From NCBI RefSeq assembly GCF_000953015.1, contig NZ_LN794158.1:930001-994000 (forward strand): a stretch of 64,000 nucleotides of DNA, written 5' to 3'. Source of the stretch: Candidatus Methylopumilus turicensis. GTDB taxonomy: Bacteria; Pseudomonadota; Gammaproteobacteria; Burkholderiales; Methylophilaceae. A program made the translations under genes and the position numbers. A model generated the notes under the pieces. The model did no database searches. It saw only the letters and a list, made by a program, of their open reading frames with translations, and was not told the DNA's origin. Below are positions 1 to 9,053 of the stretch, piece after piece (position 1 is the first letter of the stretch; the number at the start of each line of letters is the position of its first letter).

Positions 1-1681
1 GGGTCGGCAGGGTGTGCTCGTCGTCGGCAAGCAGCTCCTCATAGAGCTTCTCTCCGGGACGCAGCCCAGAAAACTCAATTTTAATTTCGTCCTCGGTAAA
101 ACCAGAGAGCCTGATCATGTCACGCGCCAGGTCAACGATCTTGACGGGCTCCCCCATGTCGAGTACAAAGATTTCACCACCATTACCCATCAAGCCAGCC
201 TGCATGACCAGCTGAGCAGCCTCGGGGATGGACATAAAATAGCGTGTGATCTTTGGGTGTGTCACCGTGATCGGTCCGCCCTCCTTAATCTGTTCACGGA
301 ACTTAGGAATCACGCTGCCACTGCTCCCCAGCACGTTACCAAAGCGCACCATCACAAAGCGCGTACCCGTCTTCCCCTGTAGCCCCTGACACACCATCTC
401 GGCCAGGCGCTTGGTCGCGCCCATCACGTTCGTCGGGTTGACCGCCTTGTCGGTGGAGATCAAGACGAATCTGTCTACCTTGGCATCCTTGGCGACCTTG
501 GCGAGGGTGTGAGTGCCGACGACATTATTATGGAAGGCCTCGGAGACATTATTGTTCTCCATGAGGGGCACGTGCTTGTAGGCCGCAGCATGGAAAACCA
601 CGCTGGGCTTATACTCTTTAAACAGGCTCTCTACGCGCGCCTCGTTCTTGACGTCCCCCACCACATAGATCAATTCTACAGAACTTGCCGAGCCACTCAG
701 CCCCTGTTCAAGCTGATACAAAGCATACTCGGAGATGTCGAGGCAGATTAACTGGCTTGGTTTGAATTTAAGGATTTGGTGACAAAGCTCAGAACCAATG
801 GAGCCGCCAGCACCACTGACGAGCACAGACCGAGACTTGATGAGTTGCTGCAAGCCAGAGTTGTCGAGGTCCACCACATCTCGGCCGAGCAGGTCCTCAA
901 CATCAACAGGCCGAATCTGGGAGACAGTCAATCGACCAGAGATGAGGTCATCAAGCACAGGTACGGTCAGGACATCAACATCAAGTAATGATGCTGCATC
1001 CAAGATAGCACGACGATCTGTGTGACCAAGATCAGGGGATCCGATGATCATATTATTGAAGCCAAATCGCTGGTGGGCTTTCGACAGGTCAGATATACCG
1101 CCAAGCACGCGGACGCCTAAGACCTCACGGCTATGAAGTGTCTGGTCATCATCGAGCAACCCTACTACTCGCCACTGATCTCCCTGCGCTAACTCCTTAG
1201 CCAGAGTCACCGCTGTGGGTCCAGCCCCGATGATGATGACCGGCTCACCGCGACTAGCGCGAAGGCCATAGAGCTGGCGCTCCTTAGCGGCGCGATACAC
1301 AATGCGACTCCCACCCATCATCAAGATCAGCAGTATGGGGTCCAGGATTAACACGGATCGAGGCACCACAAAATCAGACCGCATCATGAAGAGTCCTGCC
1401 GTCACAACGATTGTTGTGAGCGCAACAGACATCACGATTCTTTGCAGGTCAACCACGCTCGCAAAGCGCCAGATGCACCGATAGTGTCCAAAAAAGTAAA
1501 AGCTAGTGACCTGAATCAGGACAATACCAGGCAGGCAGAGTATTAGGACCGCAAGATGCTCTGAAGGAATCTCAAAATTAAATCTAAGTTGGTACGCGAG
1601 ATACCAGGCAAGGACTGCAGCCACTGCGTCATGAGAGAACGCCAAGCATCTTTTTAGGTTACGGATCGTTGTTTGAATCAT
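1..1681 (-). CDS. WbpM/CapD-type nucleoside-diphosphate-sugar dehydratase/epimerase (3' end cut by window)
   Basis: Read from the ATG at 1681, the minus strand stays open to the window edge for about 560 codons, so only the last residues are missing. The N-terminal 130 residues hold about four hydrophobic segments. A first Rossmann site (IIIGAGPTAV) follows at about residue 149 and a second (VSGAGGSIGSEL) at about 285. The block STDKAVNPTNVMGATK near 410 is typical of membrane-anchored WbpM/CapD/FlaA1-like UDP-GlcNAc 4,6-dehydratases or C6 epimerases. It should modify a UDP-HexNAc that the adjacent phosphoglycosyl transferase uses. Its GC-rich codon use over most of the gene contrasts with the AT-rich glycosyltransferases beside it and suggests a different origin. 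The exact sugar product cannot be told from sequence. Confidence 0.9.
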   Translation of the reverse strand, partial: MIQTTIRNLKRCLAFSHDAVAAVLAWYLAYQLRFNFEIPSEHLAVLILCLPGIVLIQVTSFYFFGHYRCIWRFASVVDLQRIVMSVALTTIVVTAGLFMMRSDFVVPRSVLILDPILLILMMGGSRIVYRAAKERQLYGLRASRGEPVIIIGAGPTAVTLAKELAQGDQWRVVGLLDDDQTLHSREVLGVRVLGGISDLSKAHQRFGFNNMIIGSPDLGHTDRRAILDAASLLDVDVLTVPVLDDLISGRLTVSQIRPVDVEDLLGRDVVDLDNSGLQQLIKSRSVLVSGAGGSIGSELCHQILKFKPSQLICLDISEYALYQLEQGLSGSASSVELIYVVGDVKNEARVESLFKEYKPSVVFHAAAYKHVPLMENNNVSEAFHNNVVGTHTLAKVAKDAKVDRFVLISTDKAVNPTNVMGATKRLAEMVCQGLQGKTGTRFVMVRFGNVLGSSGSVIPKFREQIKEGGPITVTHPKITRYFMSIPEAAQLVMQAGLMGNGGEIFVLDMGEPVKIVDLARDMIRLSGFTEDEIKIEFSGLRPGEKLYEELLADDEHTLPT

Positions 1682-1701
1682 TGTGAGATTATCGTTTAAG
1701 C

Positions 1702-2262
1702 CTAGTGGGATACGCCATCACTTTTTATAACTTTTAGGGCTGTCATCCAAAGTATTTGGATATCAAACCAGGTCGACTGTCTATTAAGGTACTCGGCATC
1801 GTACTCAACCTTAACAGGGATAGGCAGATCATCCCTCCCATTCACCTGGGCCCATCCGGTGAGGCCTGGTAGGATCTTATCCACACCCCGAGCGGTTCTG
1901 AGGGCGATCAAGTCATGCTGGTTAAAAAGGGCTGGTCTTGGGCCAACGAGGCTCATGTCGCCGACTAATATGCTCCAGAGCTGAGGAAGTTCATCCAAAC
2001 TCGACTTACGCAGAAAAACGCCAATTGGGGTCAGATAGACCCCAGGATCATTGAGTAAGTGAGTTGCAACCGCTGGGGTCCCTACCACCATGGTACGAAA
2101 CTTGGGCATCCTGAAAATCTTATTATGAATACCTACCCTATCAGACCAGTAAAGGGCCGGACCGATTGATGTGAGACGAACCGCAATCCACACCAACATG
2201 AACGGCAAGGAGATTAAGGAGATAGCAACAATGACGAGCGTTAGGTCGAAAAGACGTTTCAT
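1702..2262 (-). CDS. Monotopic phosphoglycosyl transferase (initiating sugar transferase)
   Basis: This 186-residue protein transfers a sugar-1-phosphate from a UDP-sugar to undecaprenyl phosphate, the first step of O-unit or exopolysaccharide assembly at the inner membrane. It begins with KRLFDLTLV and a re-entrant hydrophobic helix (about 5-30), then MPKFRTM, the catalytic Asp-Glu pair in SSLDELPQ (about 88-95), DMSLVGPRP and LPGLTGWAQVNGR. These are the hallmarks of the short PglC/WcaJ catalytic core without the long multi-pass N-terminus. It lies just upstream of the WbpM-like gene. In related clusters it usually follows the 4-epimerase-type SDR, from which it is here separated by an integrase module. 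Confidence 0.92.
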   Translation of the reverse strand: MKRLFDLTLVIVAISLISLPFMLVWIAVRLTSIGPALYWSDRVGIHNKIFRMPKFRTMVVGTPAVATHLLNDPGVYLTPIGVFLRKSSLDELPQLWSILVGDMSLVGPRPALFNQHDLIALRTARGVDKILPGLTGWAQVNGRDDLPIPVKVEYDAEYLNRQSTWFDIQILWMTALKVIKSDGVSH

Positions 2263-2278
2263 TTAAATCAAGCGGTTA

Positions 2279-2306
2279 TTTAGTCTGCTTATTTTAGCAG
2301 ACATAG
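2279..2306. repeat. Dif-like inverted repeat between regulator and sugar transferase
   Basis: Arms GTCTGCT (2283-2289) and AGCAGAC (2296-2302) are perfect inverted repeats around a 6-bp TATTTT centre. Extending to 11-bp arms keeps 8 of 11 matches. The geometry of about 11-bp arms and a 6-bp centre resembles a tyrosine-recombinase core site. There is no T-run on either side, so it is a poor intrinsic terminator. A second small palindrome, CCTAAATTAGG, lies at 2336-2346. A role as a recombination site for the neighbouring integrase is inference. Confidence 0.35.
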
Positions 2307-2441
2307 GCTAACCAGAGATAAACGGCATTAGCGTACCTAAATTAGGTATAAATTTTGAGTGTTTAGTTGTGCGCACTAAAATATAAATGCTATATATTTT
2401 ATGTAGTTAGACTTGAATCAACTATAAACAACTATCCTAAT

Positions 2442-2672
2442 CTACTTCAGCCTGACACCAGGCCTGTCATCAGGAGATCCGATAAATTCGACCCCAGCAA
2501 GTTGTAATGCTTTAGTGATTGAATCTAATGTCCTTATATTAGCTGACGGCAATCCTCTGCCAGCCTCGATCCTCTTAATTGTTGCGACGCCAACATTAGC
2601 CATAAGAGACAAGTCTACAACCGATATTCTTAACATTGCCCTAGCTGCTCTCAATTGCTCACTTGAAATCAA
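2442..2672 (-). CDS. XRE-family helix-turn-helix regulator
   Basis: This 76-residue protein has one helix-turn-helix domain (LRAARAMLRISVVDLSLMAN then VGVATIKRIEAGRG, about 7-41). It ends with the characteristic AGVEFIGSPDDRPGVRL tail of a widespread short XRE family. The start is a TTG at 2672 with a weak AGGA-like site upstream. It is divergent from the integrase with only 51 bp between the start codons. The integrase promoter and a 12-bp palindrome fall in that gap, so it probably represses the integrase and perhaps itself. That regulatory role is inferred from the layout. Confidence 0.85.
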   Translation of the reverse strand: MISSEQLRAARAMLRISVVDLSLMANVGVATIKRIEAGRGLPSANIRTLDSITKALQLAGVEFIGSPDDRPGVRLK

Positions 2673-2691
2673 TCTAATTAGATCCTATAAT
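2663..2691 (+). promoter_or_regulatory. Sigma-70 promoter of the integrase with palindromic operator
   Basis: A -35 TTGAAA (2663-2668) and a perfect -10 TATAAT (2686-2691) are separated by 17 bp. The spacer contains the perfect palindrome ATCTAATTAGAT (2672-2683), which begins at the TTG start codon of the divergent XRE gene. The predicted start near 2698 gives a leader of about 25 nt before the integrase ATG, with AAAAGG in it. The palindrome is a good candidate XRE operator that would block the integrase promoter. Confidence 0.65.
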
Positions 2692-2723
2692 GATCCTTCT
2701 GGTATCACAAAAGGCGATTAATA

Positions 2724-3626
2724 ATGGCTAATCATACATCAAATGAGATATTAAAAGAGACTATCAAAAGAATAGATGGCGCTTACGCACCGGCAACCAT
2801 TCGCGCTTACAAGTCTAACTTTGAAAGATTCATTGAATTTTGCGAACAAGAAAAGATAGTCGCCCTTCCTGCAAATCAGGAAACAGTTGCCAGGTATATA
2901 AGGGATCTATCAAACGGTAAATTAAAGTCAGCAAGTATTCGCATCGCTGTTGCATCAATATCAGCAATTCATCGCTTAAATGAGCATTCAGATCCAACAA
3001 GCCATCCAAACGTAAAGATAGAAGTTCGTAGGATGCATCGCAACCTAGGACGCGAATCTAAGCAAGCATTGGGTATTAACGCTGAGCTATTAAGAAAAAT
3101 GCTCAGCACTACTGACAATAGCCTATGGGGGCTAAGAGATAAAGCACTTCTATTAACTGCTTACGACAGCATGTGTAGGCGTAGTGAACTGGTATCGCTT
3201 CAGATAGATGACGCTATAATCGACAAAGAAAACAAGACATTTAAAATCAAACTTAGACGCAGTAAAACAGATCAAGATGGAATAGGTCGATGGTTACACT
3301 TAAGTGATATGACGCAACAATCACTCTTAGTTTGGATTGATACTTCCAACATAGCAACTGGGAAGCTTTTTAGGGGGATTAAACGGGGACAGATTATTAG
3401 TGACGACCTAAGCTCAGCTCAAGTAAATAGGATATATAAATCAATTGTGGCTAGATCATGCGTTGATGGCTCTTTAGTTAAGCACATCAGTGGTCACTCG
3501 ATGAGAGTGGGTGCTGCACAAGATTTATTAGTTTCTGGAGCGAGTCTGCCTATGATTATGCAAAGAGGCAGATGGTCTAAGGTTGATACAGTCATGCGGT
3601 ACATTGAAAATGTGAGCTACTCATGA
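2724..3626 (+). CDS. Tyrosine-type site-specific recombinase/integrase
   Basis: The protein has 300 residues. An N-terminal SAM-like core-binding domain (about 20-100, with ATIRAYKSNFERFIEFC) precedes the catalytic domain. Box A arginine lies in YDSMCRRSELVSL, the catalytic lysine in RRSKTDQDG, HxxR in SGHSMRVGAAQDL, the H/W position in GRWSKVD and the nucleophile tyrosine probably in MRYIE, so all active-site positions look intact. It is the only plus-strand gene in the first 20 kb. Its stop overlaps the convergent epimerase stop by 6 bp. No phage or transposon cargo is visible, so this could be the remnant of an integrated element or a domesticated recombinase. Confidence 0.93.
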   Translation: MANHTSNEILKETIKRIDGAYAPATIRAYKSNFERFIEFCEQEKIVALPANQETVARYIRDLSNGKLKSASIRIAVASISAIHRLNEHSDPTSHPNVKIEVRRMHRNLGRESKQALGINAELLRKMLSTTDNSLWGLRDKALLLTAYDSMCRRSELVSLQIDDAIIDKENKTFKIKLRRSKTDQDGIGRWLHLSDMTQQSLLVWIDTSNIATGKLFRGIKRGQIISDDLSSAQVNRIYKSIVARSCVDGSLVKHISGHSMRVGAAQDLLVSGASLPMIMQRGRWSKVDTVMRYIENVSYS

Positions 3627-4508
3627 CTTTTCATTGAGAAAACTCCTGGCAGTCTTCTCAACGCCGTCTTCAAAACTAAATGGAGGTGTCCAATTTAAGA
3701 GTTTTTTTGTTTTTGATATATCCAGACATAAAGACCCTAGCAATCTCTGAGAGAAGCCAGATTTACCAATAAGATAAAAGATTGCTTTAAGCACGAATAA
3801 AGGGACTGGGAGTAATTTCGCTTTTTTACCCAAAGCAGATGAGATCGACCTAAGTAATGTTGTTGTCGAAACATCATGATCGTCTGAGACTAAAAAAACT
3901 TGTCCGGCAGCATTAGGATGATCAACAACCCTTAGTAATAAATCGACAAGATTATCTATAAATACCAAACTTCGTTTATTACTAACATTCCCAAAAGGCA
4001 ATGGAATGCCTTGATCTAAGATCTTAATCATACTTAAGAAATTAGCTTTCACACCAGGACCATATACAAGAGGTGGTCGCACAATGACTACCTCCATTCC
4101 CGTTTTTTTAGCTAACTGCATTAGACCATTCTCTGCTTCCAACTTACTCACCCCGTAAGGATCTTGAGGGTTAGGATTGTCATCAGCCTTGAATGGAATG
4201 TCTTTTTCAGTCAACTCACCATTAACCTTAACCGAGCTCACAAAAATAAAACGTTTAACACCCAAACTTGATGCCTGGCGAGCCAAATCTAATGTTTTCT
4301 CAACATTAACTACTCTATATTCAGCTAATGGATCTTTAGCAGTATCTTTAAAAACATGTACCCTAGCTGCCAAATGAATCACACAATCAACAGACTCAAG
4401 CGATGATAGCCATTCATCACGCCCGGGCTTCACCAATTCAAAAGCTTGTAAGTTCTGACAAAGAGCACGACCCACAAATCCCCGAGCTCCAGTAATTAAT
4501 ATTCTCAA
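3621..4508 (-). CDS. NAD-dependent epimerase/dehydratase (WbpV/Gne-like SDR)
   Basis: This 295-residue extended short-chain dehydrogenase has the N-terminal nucleotide-binding motif TGARGFVG (6-13), an SS pair (91-92) and the catalytic YxxxK in YGVSKLEAE (Y118, K122). The family interconverts UDP-sugars, commonly as a C4 epimerase, and is classically paired with an initiating sugar transferase. Here that partner lies beyond the integrase module. It follows the GT2 gene by 2 bp and so is probably in the same transcript. The exact substrate is not determinable. Confidence 0.88.
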   Translation of the reverse strand: MRILITGARGFVGRALCQNLQAFELVKPGRDEWLSSLESVDCVIHLAARVHVFKDTAKDPLAEYRVVNVEKTLDLARQASSLGVKRFIFVSSVKVNGELTEKDIPFKADDNPNPQDPYGVSKLEAENGLMQLAKKTGMEVVIVRPPLVYGPGVKANFLSMIKILDQGIPLPFGNVSNKRSLVFIDNLVDLLLRVVDHPNAAGQVFLVSDDHDVSTTTLLRSISSALGKKAKLLPVPLFVLKAIFYLIGKSGFSQRLLGSLCLDISKTKKLLNWTPPFSFEDGVEKTARSFLNEKS

Positions 4509-4510
4509 AA

Positions 4511-5257
4511 TTAAACCCTGATGAATTCAATAATTTTTATAAGGTATCTGGAAATTAACTTAACCCATGAGGTTTTAATATTATTTTTTAAACAAGATTG
4601 CATAATCTCCCTATTTAGGAAAATAGTAGATTTAAATCCTTGAGTACTTACCCCACCTGTTTGCATTGATACAAAAACTTCCGGAATATATTTATAATGC
4701 AAATCTTCATTTTTAAAAGCACGAGCAACTAAATCAAAATCGCCCGCAATCCTAAAATTAATATCAAATCCACCGACCTTCTCATAAACCTCTCTTCTCA
4801 TAAATAATGATGGATGAGCCGGCATAAATCCAAAAGCTAATTTTTTAGGTGCAAAAATTTTCGAGGAGTATCTCCTAACACTTTTTTTAATATCATTTGG
4901 TGCGAAGAAATCTACATCCCCATAAACAGCGCTTAAGTTAGATTTATCAAACTCCTTCATTACTTTTTCAACAACAAATTTATTCTTATAAAAATCATCT
5001 GCGTTAAGAAAAACTATTACTTCTCCAGTTGCTAATAACAAACCCTTGTTCATAGCATCATATATACCTTTATCAGGCTCAGAAATATACTTAATATTGC
5101 CTCTAGCTTTTTTTAATAACTCGATGGTTCCATCTGAAGATCCACCGTCAATAATAAGATGCTCTATATTTTTATAGCTTTGCGACTCAACAGAGGATAT
5201 TGTATTTAAAATAGTTTTAGCACTATTGAAGCATACCGTGATGACAGAAATTTTCAT
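4511..5257 (-). CDS. Glycosyltransferase family 2 (WcaE/WcaA-like)
   Basis: This 248-residue protein opens with the GT2 signature SVITVCFNSAKTILNTISSV and carries IIDGGSSDGT (about 37-46) and FLNADDFY, the DxD-type metal/nucleotide-sugar site (about 84-91). It ends with the basic stretch usual in cytoplasmic-face transferases. It overlaps the preceding GT2 gene by one base, so the two are translationally coupled. It should add one sugar to the growing lipid-linked unit on the cytoplasmic side. Donor and acceptor are unknown. Coding is strongly AT-rich. Confidence 0.9.
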   Translation of the reverse strand: MKISVITVCFNSAKTILNTISSVESQSYKNIEHLIIDGGSSDGTIELLKKARGNIKYISEPDKGIYDAMNKGLLLATGEVIVFLNADDFYKNKFVVEKVMKEFDKSNLSAVYGDVDFFAPNDIKKSVRRYSSKIFAPKKLAFGFMPAHPSLFMRREVYEKVGGFDINFRIAGDFDLVARAFKNEDLHYKYIPEVFVSMQTGGVSTQGFKSTIFLNREIMQSCLKNNIKTSWVKLISRYLIKIIEFIRV

Positions 5258-6081
5258 TAAAAAATTTCATTTTTACTAATAAGTTTAGATCTGATTCGGG
5301 CTTTAAAGCCATTAAAAACATATCCTACTTGCCCGTTTAACATAGTCAATAAAAGCCTTCTCAGCTTGTAAAGATATCTTAGGTAGCCCGGTTGAAAAAG
5401 GCCCTCAAGAATTTTGGCGTATTCAGAGCTGAAAGATGTTTGATTTAAACTAGTCTTCGTCTGATCATGGTATCTGAGTGCGCCCAATTTCTTCGGAATA
5501 TGATGCGATCTGTTCGTGTGTTTTAGTAGCCTTAGAAACCATTCGTAATCAAAGCCGTAGTGTAAACTCTCATCCAGAAAACCTATTTCCTCATGCAGGT
5601 TTCGGCGCCAAAATGCTGCCTGATTAGTCATCACCATCCCCTCCGCAACTAAGGCGCCGTAGGTTGGCTTCACATAGCACTGGGGCCTGATTAAGTGATC
5701 ATCCTTATCAATAAGATTGATGTCACCTATAACTAAATCTAATGTTGGATTTTGTTGTATGGATTGTGACAGCCTCATAAAAGCGAGGGGGTAAAAGATA
5801 TCATCAGAATTTTGCCAGCAAACCCAATCACCAGTTGCTATTTGTAATCCTTTGTTAATAGCATGAGATTGTCCATTATCTGGCTCACTGACCCAGTAGG
5901 TGAGTTGATTGGCATAGCCCTTGATAACATCCACACTGCCGTCCGTTGAACCGCCATCAATAATGATGAACTCAAGGTTTGGATAACCTTGATTTAAAAT
6001 TGATACGATGGTTCTCTCAAGAAACTCCGCCTGGTTATAACTGGGTGTAATGACCGTGATGCGAGGTAGCAACTTATTCAT
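5257..6081 (-). CDS. Glycosyltransferase family 2
   Basis: In this 274-residue GT2 protein the nucleotide-binding start ITVITPSYNQAEFLERTI is followed by IIIDGGSTDGSVDVI and the metal-binding QNSDDIFYP (about 89-97). The later DESLHYGFDYEWFLRL region supplies the conserved acidic residue common in this group. It overlaps the upstream FkbM methyltransferase by 4 bp and the downstream GT2 by 1 bp, as in a tightly packed operon. The role is addition of a sugar to the polysaccharide repeat; specificity cannot be read from the sequence. Confidence 0.9.
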   Translation of the reverse strand: MNKLLPRITVITPSYNQAEFLERTIVSILNQGYPNLEFIIIDGGSTDGSVDVIKGYANQLTYWVSEPDNGQSHAINKGLQIATGDWVCWQNSDDIFYPLAFMRLSQSIQQNPTLDLVIGDINLIDKDDHLIRPQCYVKPTYGALVAEGMVMTNQAAFWRRNLHEEIGFLDESLHYGFDYEWFLRLLKHTNRSHHIPKKLGALRYHDQTKTSLNQTSFSSEYAKILEGLFQPGYLRYLYKLRRLLLTMLNGQVGYVFNGFKARIRSKLISKNEIF

Positions 6082-6803
6082 AACCTAAAAAATAAACCAT
6101 CCAACTGCAAGGTTCTTCCATTTGCAGGGTTAATAAAAGCAGGTTGTAAAGCCCAAAGAGTGAATCCCTCGGACTCAAGTCGATGAGTTATGTCTTGCCA
6201 GAGTTTTTGCCCTTCATACAAGGGGATAAGCGACATCTCAATCAAAACACCACGAGCCATTGATATTGTTTCATTAGCACCATCCAAGACTTGCCATTCA
6301 TAGCCCTGAGTATCAATTTTTAACAGAACTGACTTAGCATCAACTTGATAAATAGATCGAACAGAGTCAAGTGTAATTAAGTCGCAGGTTTCTTTTCCAA
6401 TATAACTCGCCTTAGGCGCTGCCTGTTTGTGTGAACTTAACATGGGTAAAATACTGCTGCTCACAGAGTTCTCTGATACATTAACTTCAACTTCACCGAT
6501 CCTATCCCCAACTGCAGATATTGGATGAACATGCCAATGAGGATCACGCTTACTTATTTTTAGTAAGTTGTGATGGGCCAATTTCAATGGCTCAAAGGAT
6601 ACGATATCCCCTTTATAACCAGATGCCCTAAGACTCTCACCGAACTGACCCTCATTTGCTCCAACACCCAAAATTAAATCAATTCCAAACGTTTCAAGCA
6701 CATTCGAAAATCTACCAAATTGTGTTGCAGACGTATCGTAGCGAAATGCTTCTATGCCTATAAAGTGCATGAAATTTTTAATCGTTTTTTTTAGTAATTT
6801 CAA
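6078..6803 (-). CDS. FkbM-family methyltransferase
   Basis: This 241-residue protein has the FkbM layout. The SAM-binding ILGVGANEGQFG lies at about 45-56, then IVSFEPL, then the conserved LLKIDTQGYEWQVLDGA block near 160 and a C-terminal LIEMSLIPLY. FkbM enzymes O-methylate sugars or other secondary-metabolite hydroxyls, which suits a polysaccharide cluster that decorates its repeat unit. It overlaps the following GT2 start by 4 bp. About 190 bp of AT-rich DNA without an evident gene separates it from the GT4 gene. Confidence 0.87.
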   Translation of the reverse strand: MKLLKKTIKNFMHFIGIEAFRYDTSATQFGRFSNVLETFGIDLILGVGANEGQFGESLRASGYKGDIVSFEPLKLAHHNLLKISKRDPHWHVHPISAVGDRIGEVEVNVSENSVSSSILPMLSSHKQAAPKASYIGKETCDLITLDSVRSIYQVDAKSVLLKIDTQGYEWQVLDGANETISMARGVLIEMSLIPLYEGQKLWQDITHRLESEGFTLWALQPAFINPANGRTLQLDGLFFRL

Positions 6804-6989
6804 ACTTAGATATTCCCTTCAAAACTTATTTAATTAGTATCGTTGACTTAAGCTAAGTGTATTCTGCTTTTGCACAAACTCTGCAACAACATCAAACATA
6901 AACATATTAGTCTACGAATTCAAATTCAGATTAGCTAAGTTGAAAAGAACTTTCTACGAAACAAATTAACATTCGTTTTTTGTTCTTAT

Positions 6990-8087
6990 TCATATAAGGC
7001 TTTTATAAACATTAAGGGTTGCACTTGCGCATTTTTCCCAAGAAAATTCTTTTAATCGGAGGAAGCCCTTTGTAACAAGAGAGTTTCTTAAATCACTTGA
7101 CTTAATAACCATTTCCATTGCTTTTTGCATATCTTTTTTGTCGTAGGGATCAAAATATTCACCCGCGTCGCCCACAACTTCCGGTATTGAACTTGTATTA
7201 CTACAAACTACGGGGCAACCATATGACATTGCCTCTAAAGGTGGAATACCAAAACCCTCGTATAAAGAAGGAAATACAAATGCGCTTGCATTTTTATAAT
7301 AATTAGCGAGATATCTATCATCTCCTGACATTTGAATTACATTTTTAGGATTTAAATTTAAGGTATGAATGGCTTTCAATTCATCATCATTAAATGCGCC
7401 TCCACCGAAACAAACAAGGTCATATTTTGAGCGCAATATTTCTGATGTTGCGTAAGCTTCCAACATGGTTAGAAAGTTTTTATAGCCACCCCTTTTGCCA
7501 ACATAAAGCAAATAATCTCTTCCATAATGTCGAACAAAACTATCTGGGGATATCATTAAATCAAAACCCAAATGAATGACAGTGATTTTCTCTGGATTAA
7601 TACCTAAGATATTAATTACATCGACTTTAGTGGATTCCGAGACGCAGATAATGTGATCCGCACGAGCGGCGGCGGCTGCCTTATGCTTGGATGTTTTATC
7701 CCCATAAGGAAATTGAGATTCAAATTTCTCATGAATCATATCGTGAATGGTGAGAACACGGGATGCACTTATGGATCCAAGTGGGTATTTAAAGTAGTAA
7801 GTTTCATGAATAATATCTGGCCTCATAAATCTCAGCATAAGATCACCGAGGACCATACTGGCGGCACGTTGCTGTAACCTCAAAAAATTAAATGAAAATG
7901 GAGAGTGAAAACAACTTAAAATATTTTTTGGTAAATTATTCAAATAGGCATTCACATGCATAGGCGCAACAATTTTCACCTCAACTTGTGATTTTTTCGA
8001 GATTCTAGAGGCGACTTCACAAATATATCGAGAAATACCTCCGTAAACTTGACCAATAAATATTTGGGAATCAAAAGCAACTTTCAT
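6990..8087 (-). CDS. Glycosyltransferase family 4 (GT-B fold)
   Basis: This 365-residue GT-B transferase begins FDSQIFIGQVYGGISRYI, with the N-terminal glycine-rich loop. The C-terminal half has LLYVGKRGGYKN (about 190) and the retaining GT4 signature PSLYEGFGIPPLEAMSYGCP (about 275-294, including the EX7E glutamates), then CSNTSSIPEVVGDAGEYFDP. It probably transfers mannose, rhamnose or a similar sugar in the repeat unit; the donor is unproven. It abuts the next upstream gene with no spacer. Confidence 0.92.
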   Translation of the reverse strand: MKVAFDSQIFIGQVYGGISRYICEVASRISKKSQVEVKIVAPMHVNAYLNNLPKNILSCFHSPFSFNFLRLQQRAASMVLGDLMLRFMRPDIIHETYYFKYPLGSISASRVLTIHDMIHEKFESQFPYGDKTSKHKAAAAARADHIICVSESTKVDVINILGINPEKITVIHLGFDLMISPDSFVRHYGRDYLLYVGKRGGYKNFLTMLEAYATSEILRSKYDLVCFGGGAFNDDELKAIHTLNLNPKNVIQMSGDDRYLANYYKNASAFVFPSLYEGFGIPPLEAMSYGCPVVCSNTSSIPEVVGDAGEYFDPYDKKDMQKAMEMVIKSSDLRNSLVTKGFLRLKEFSWEKCASATLNVYKSLI

Positions 8088-9053
8088 TCAATTCTTTCTT
8101 ACAGACAATTTCATTTGCAGCAGCCAATTAACTTTTCTAATTATTGCAATAGATTTACTAACAATACGCTTCAAAATAGAGCGTTTATTTAACTTTTTAA
8201 ATTCAAACTCATCATTATCGCCATTGATTAAAATAGAACTTGGATGATTTAGAGGAAACAGCATATTGAAAGTCGGCAAATTAGACTCATCACCACTCGC
8301 GGTTGTATGGGTAGCATCAACCCTATCAAATCCGATATTTGAAACAAGATTAATATTTGGTGCAACATTAATACGGCTCTCAACCCAATTAGCAAAAACC
8401 CACTGGTAATCCCACGTATCAATCTTATTTTTGTAAATCCTATCAAATATACTTGACCAATAATTTCTTTGGTAAGGATAAGTGACAATATCCATAATTC
8501 TGCCTTGATCACGAATCAATGGCCATTTTTTTAAATTAACATCGTAGCTGTCCTGCCATCTGTCCCTCCACGTTGCCCAACCCCAAATATGCACATATTT
8601 TGTGAAGTAGTAGCTTTCATCATTTTGGCATCGACCAAATTGTAAATTATCGCCACTAATCATTCCCACACGGAGGTCATGCCTATAACGATCAAGCATT
8701 TCTTGGCAAAATCTAAAAAATGTCGGATCTGGCAAGCAATCATCCTCAAGAATAATTGCTTCCTTCACCTGCTCAAATACCCAATCAATTCCACTTGAGA
8801 CGCGAACCTTACATCCTAAATTAACATCAGAAAAATTCGTGAGAACTTCGCAATCCCAATCTACGCGATTAATAATAGCGCGTGTAACGGCTACTTTTTC
8901 GGCTTCTCCAACTCTATCTTCTCTTGCACCATCGGCTATAACAAGGAGTTTTGTTGGTTTCGCTTTAGCGATTTCAGCAAAAACACGCTCAGTCGTATCC
9001 GGGCGATTGAAAATAATGAATGCGACTGGTGTTGTTAACTTAAATTCAGTCAT
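8088..9053 (-). CDS. GT2/HlpA-like glycosyltransferase
   Basis: This 321-residue protein starts [17 protein letters not shown] and carries [10 protein letters not shown] and [19 protein letters not shown] (EDD metal site near residue 110). This pattern belongs to the GNT-I-like GT-A fold often annotated as hemolytic protein HlpA-like. A tryptophan-rich segment, [13 protein letters not shown], follows near 165 and is typical of this family. Despite the old name, the fold and neighbourhood indicate a sugar transferase. It overlaps the UDP-xylose synthase gene by 8 bp. Confidence 0.83.
   Translation of the reverse strand: MTEFKLTTPVAFIIFNRPDTTERVFAEIAKAKPTKLLVIADGAREDRVGEAEKVAVTRAIINRVDWDCEVLTNFSDVNLGCKVRVSSGIDWVFEQVKEAIILEDDCLPDPTFFRFCQEMLDRYRHDLRVGMISGDNLQFGRCQNDESYYFTKYVHIWGWATWRDRWQDSYDVNLKKWPLIRDQGRIMDIVTYPYQRNYWSSIFDRIYKNKIDTWDYQWVFANWVESRINVAPNINLVSNIGFDRVDATHTTASGDESNLPTFNMLFPLNHPSSILINGDNDEFEFKKLNKRSILKRIVSKSIAIIRKVNWLLQMKLSVRKN

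Noticed and set aside
2283-2302. Hairpin as an intrinsic terminator of the XRE gene
   Set aside because: The stem is only 7 bp with modest GC and no U-run follows in either direction, so it was listed as a recombination-site-like repeat instead.
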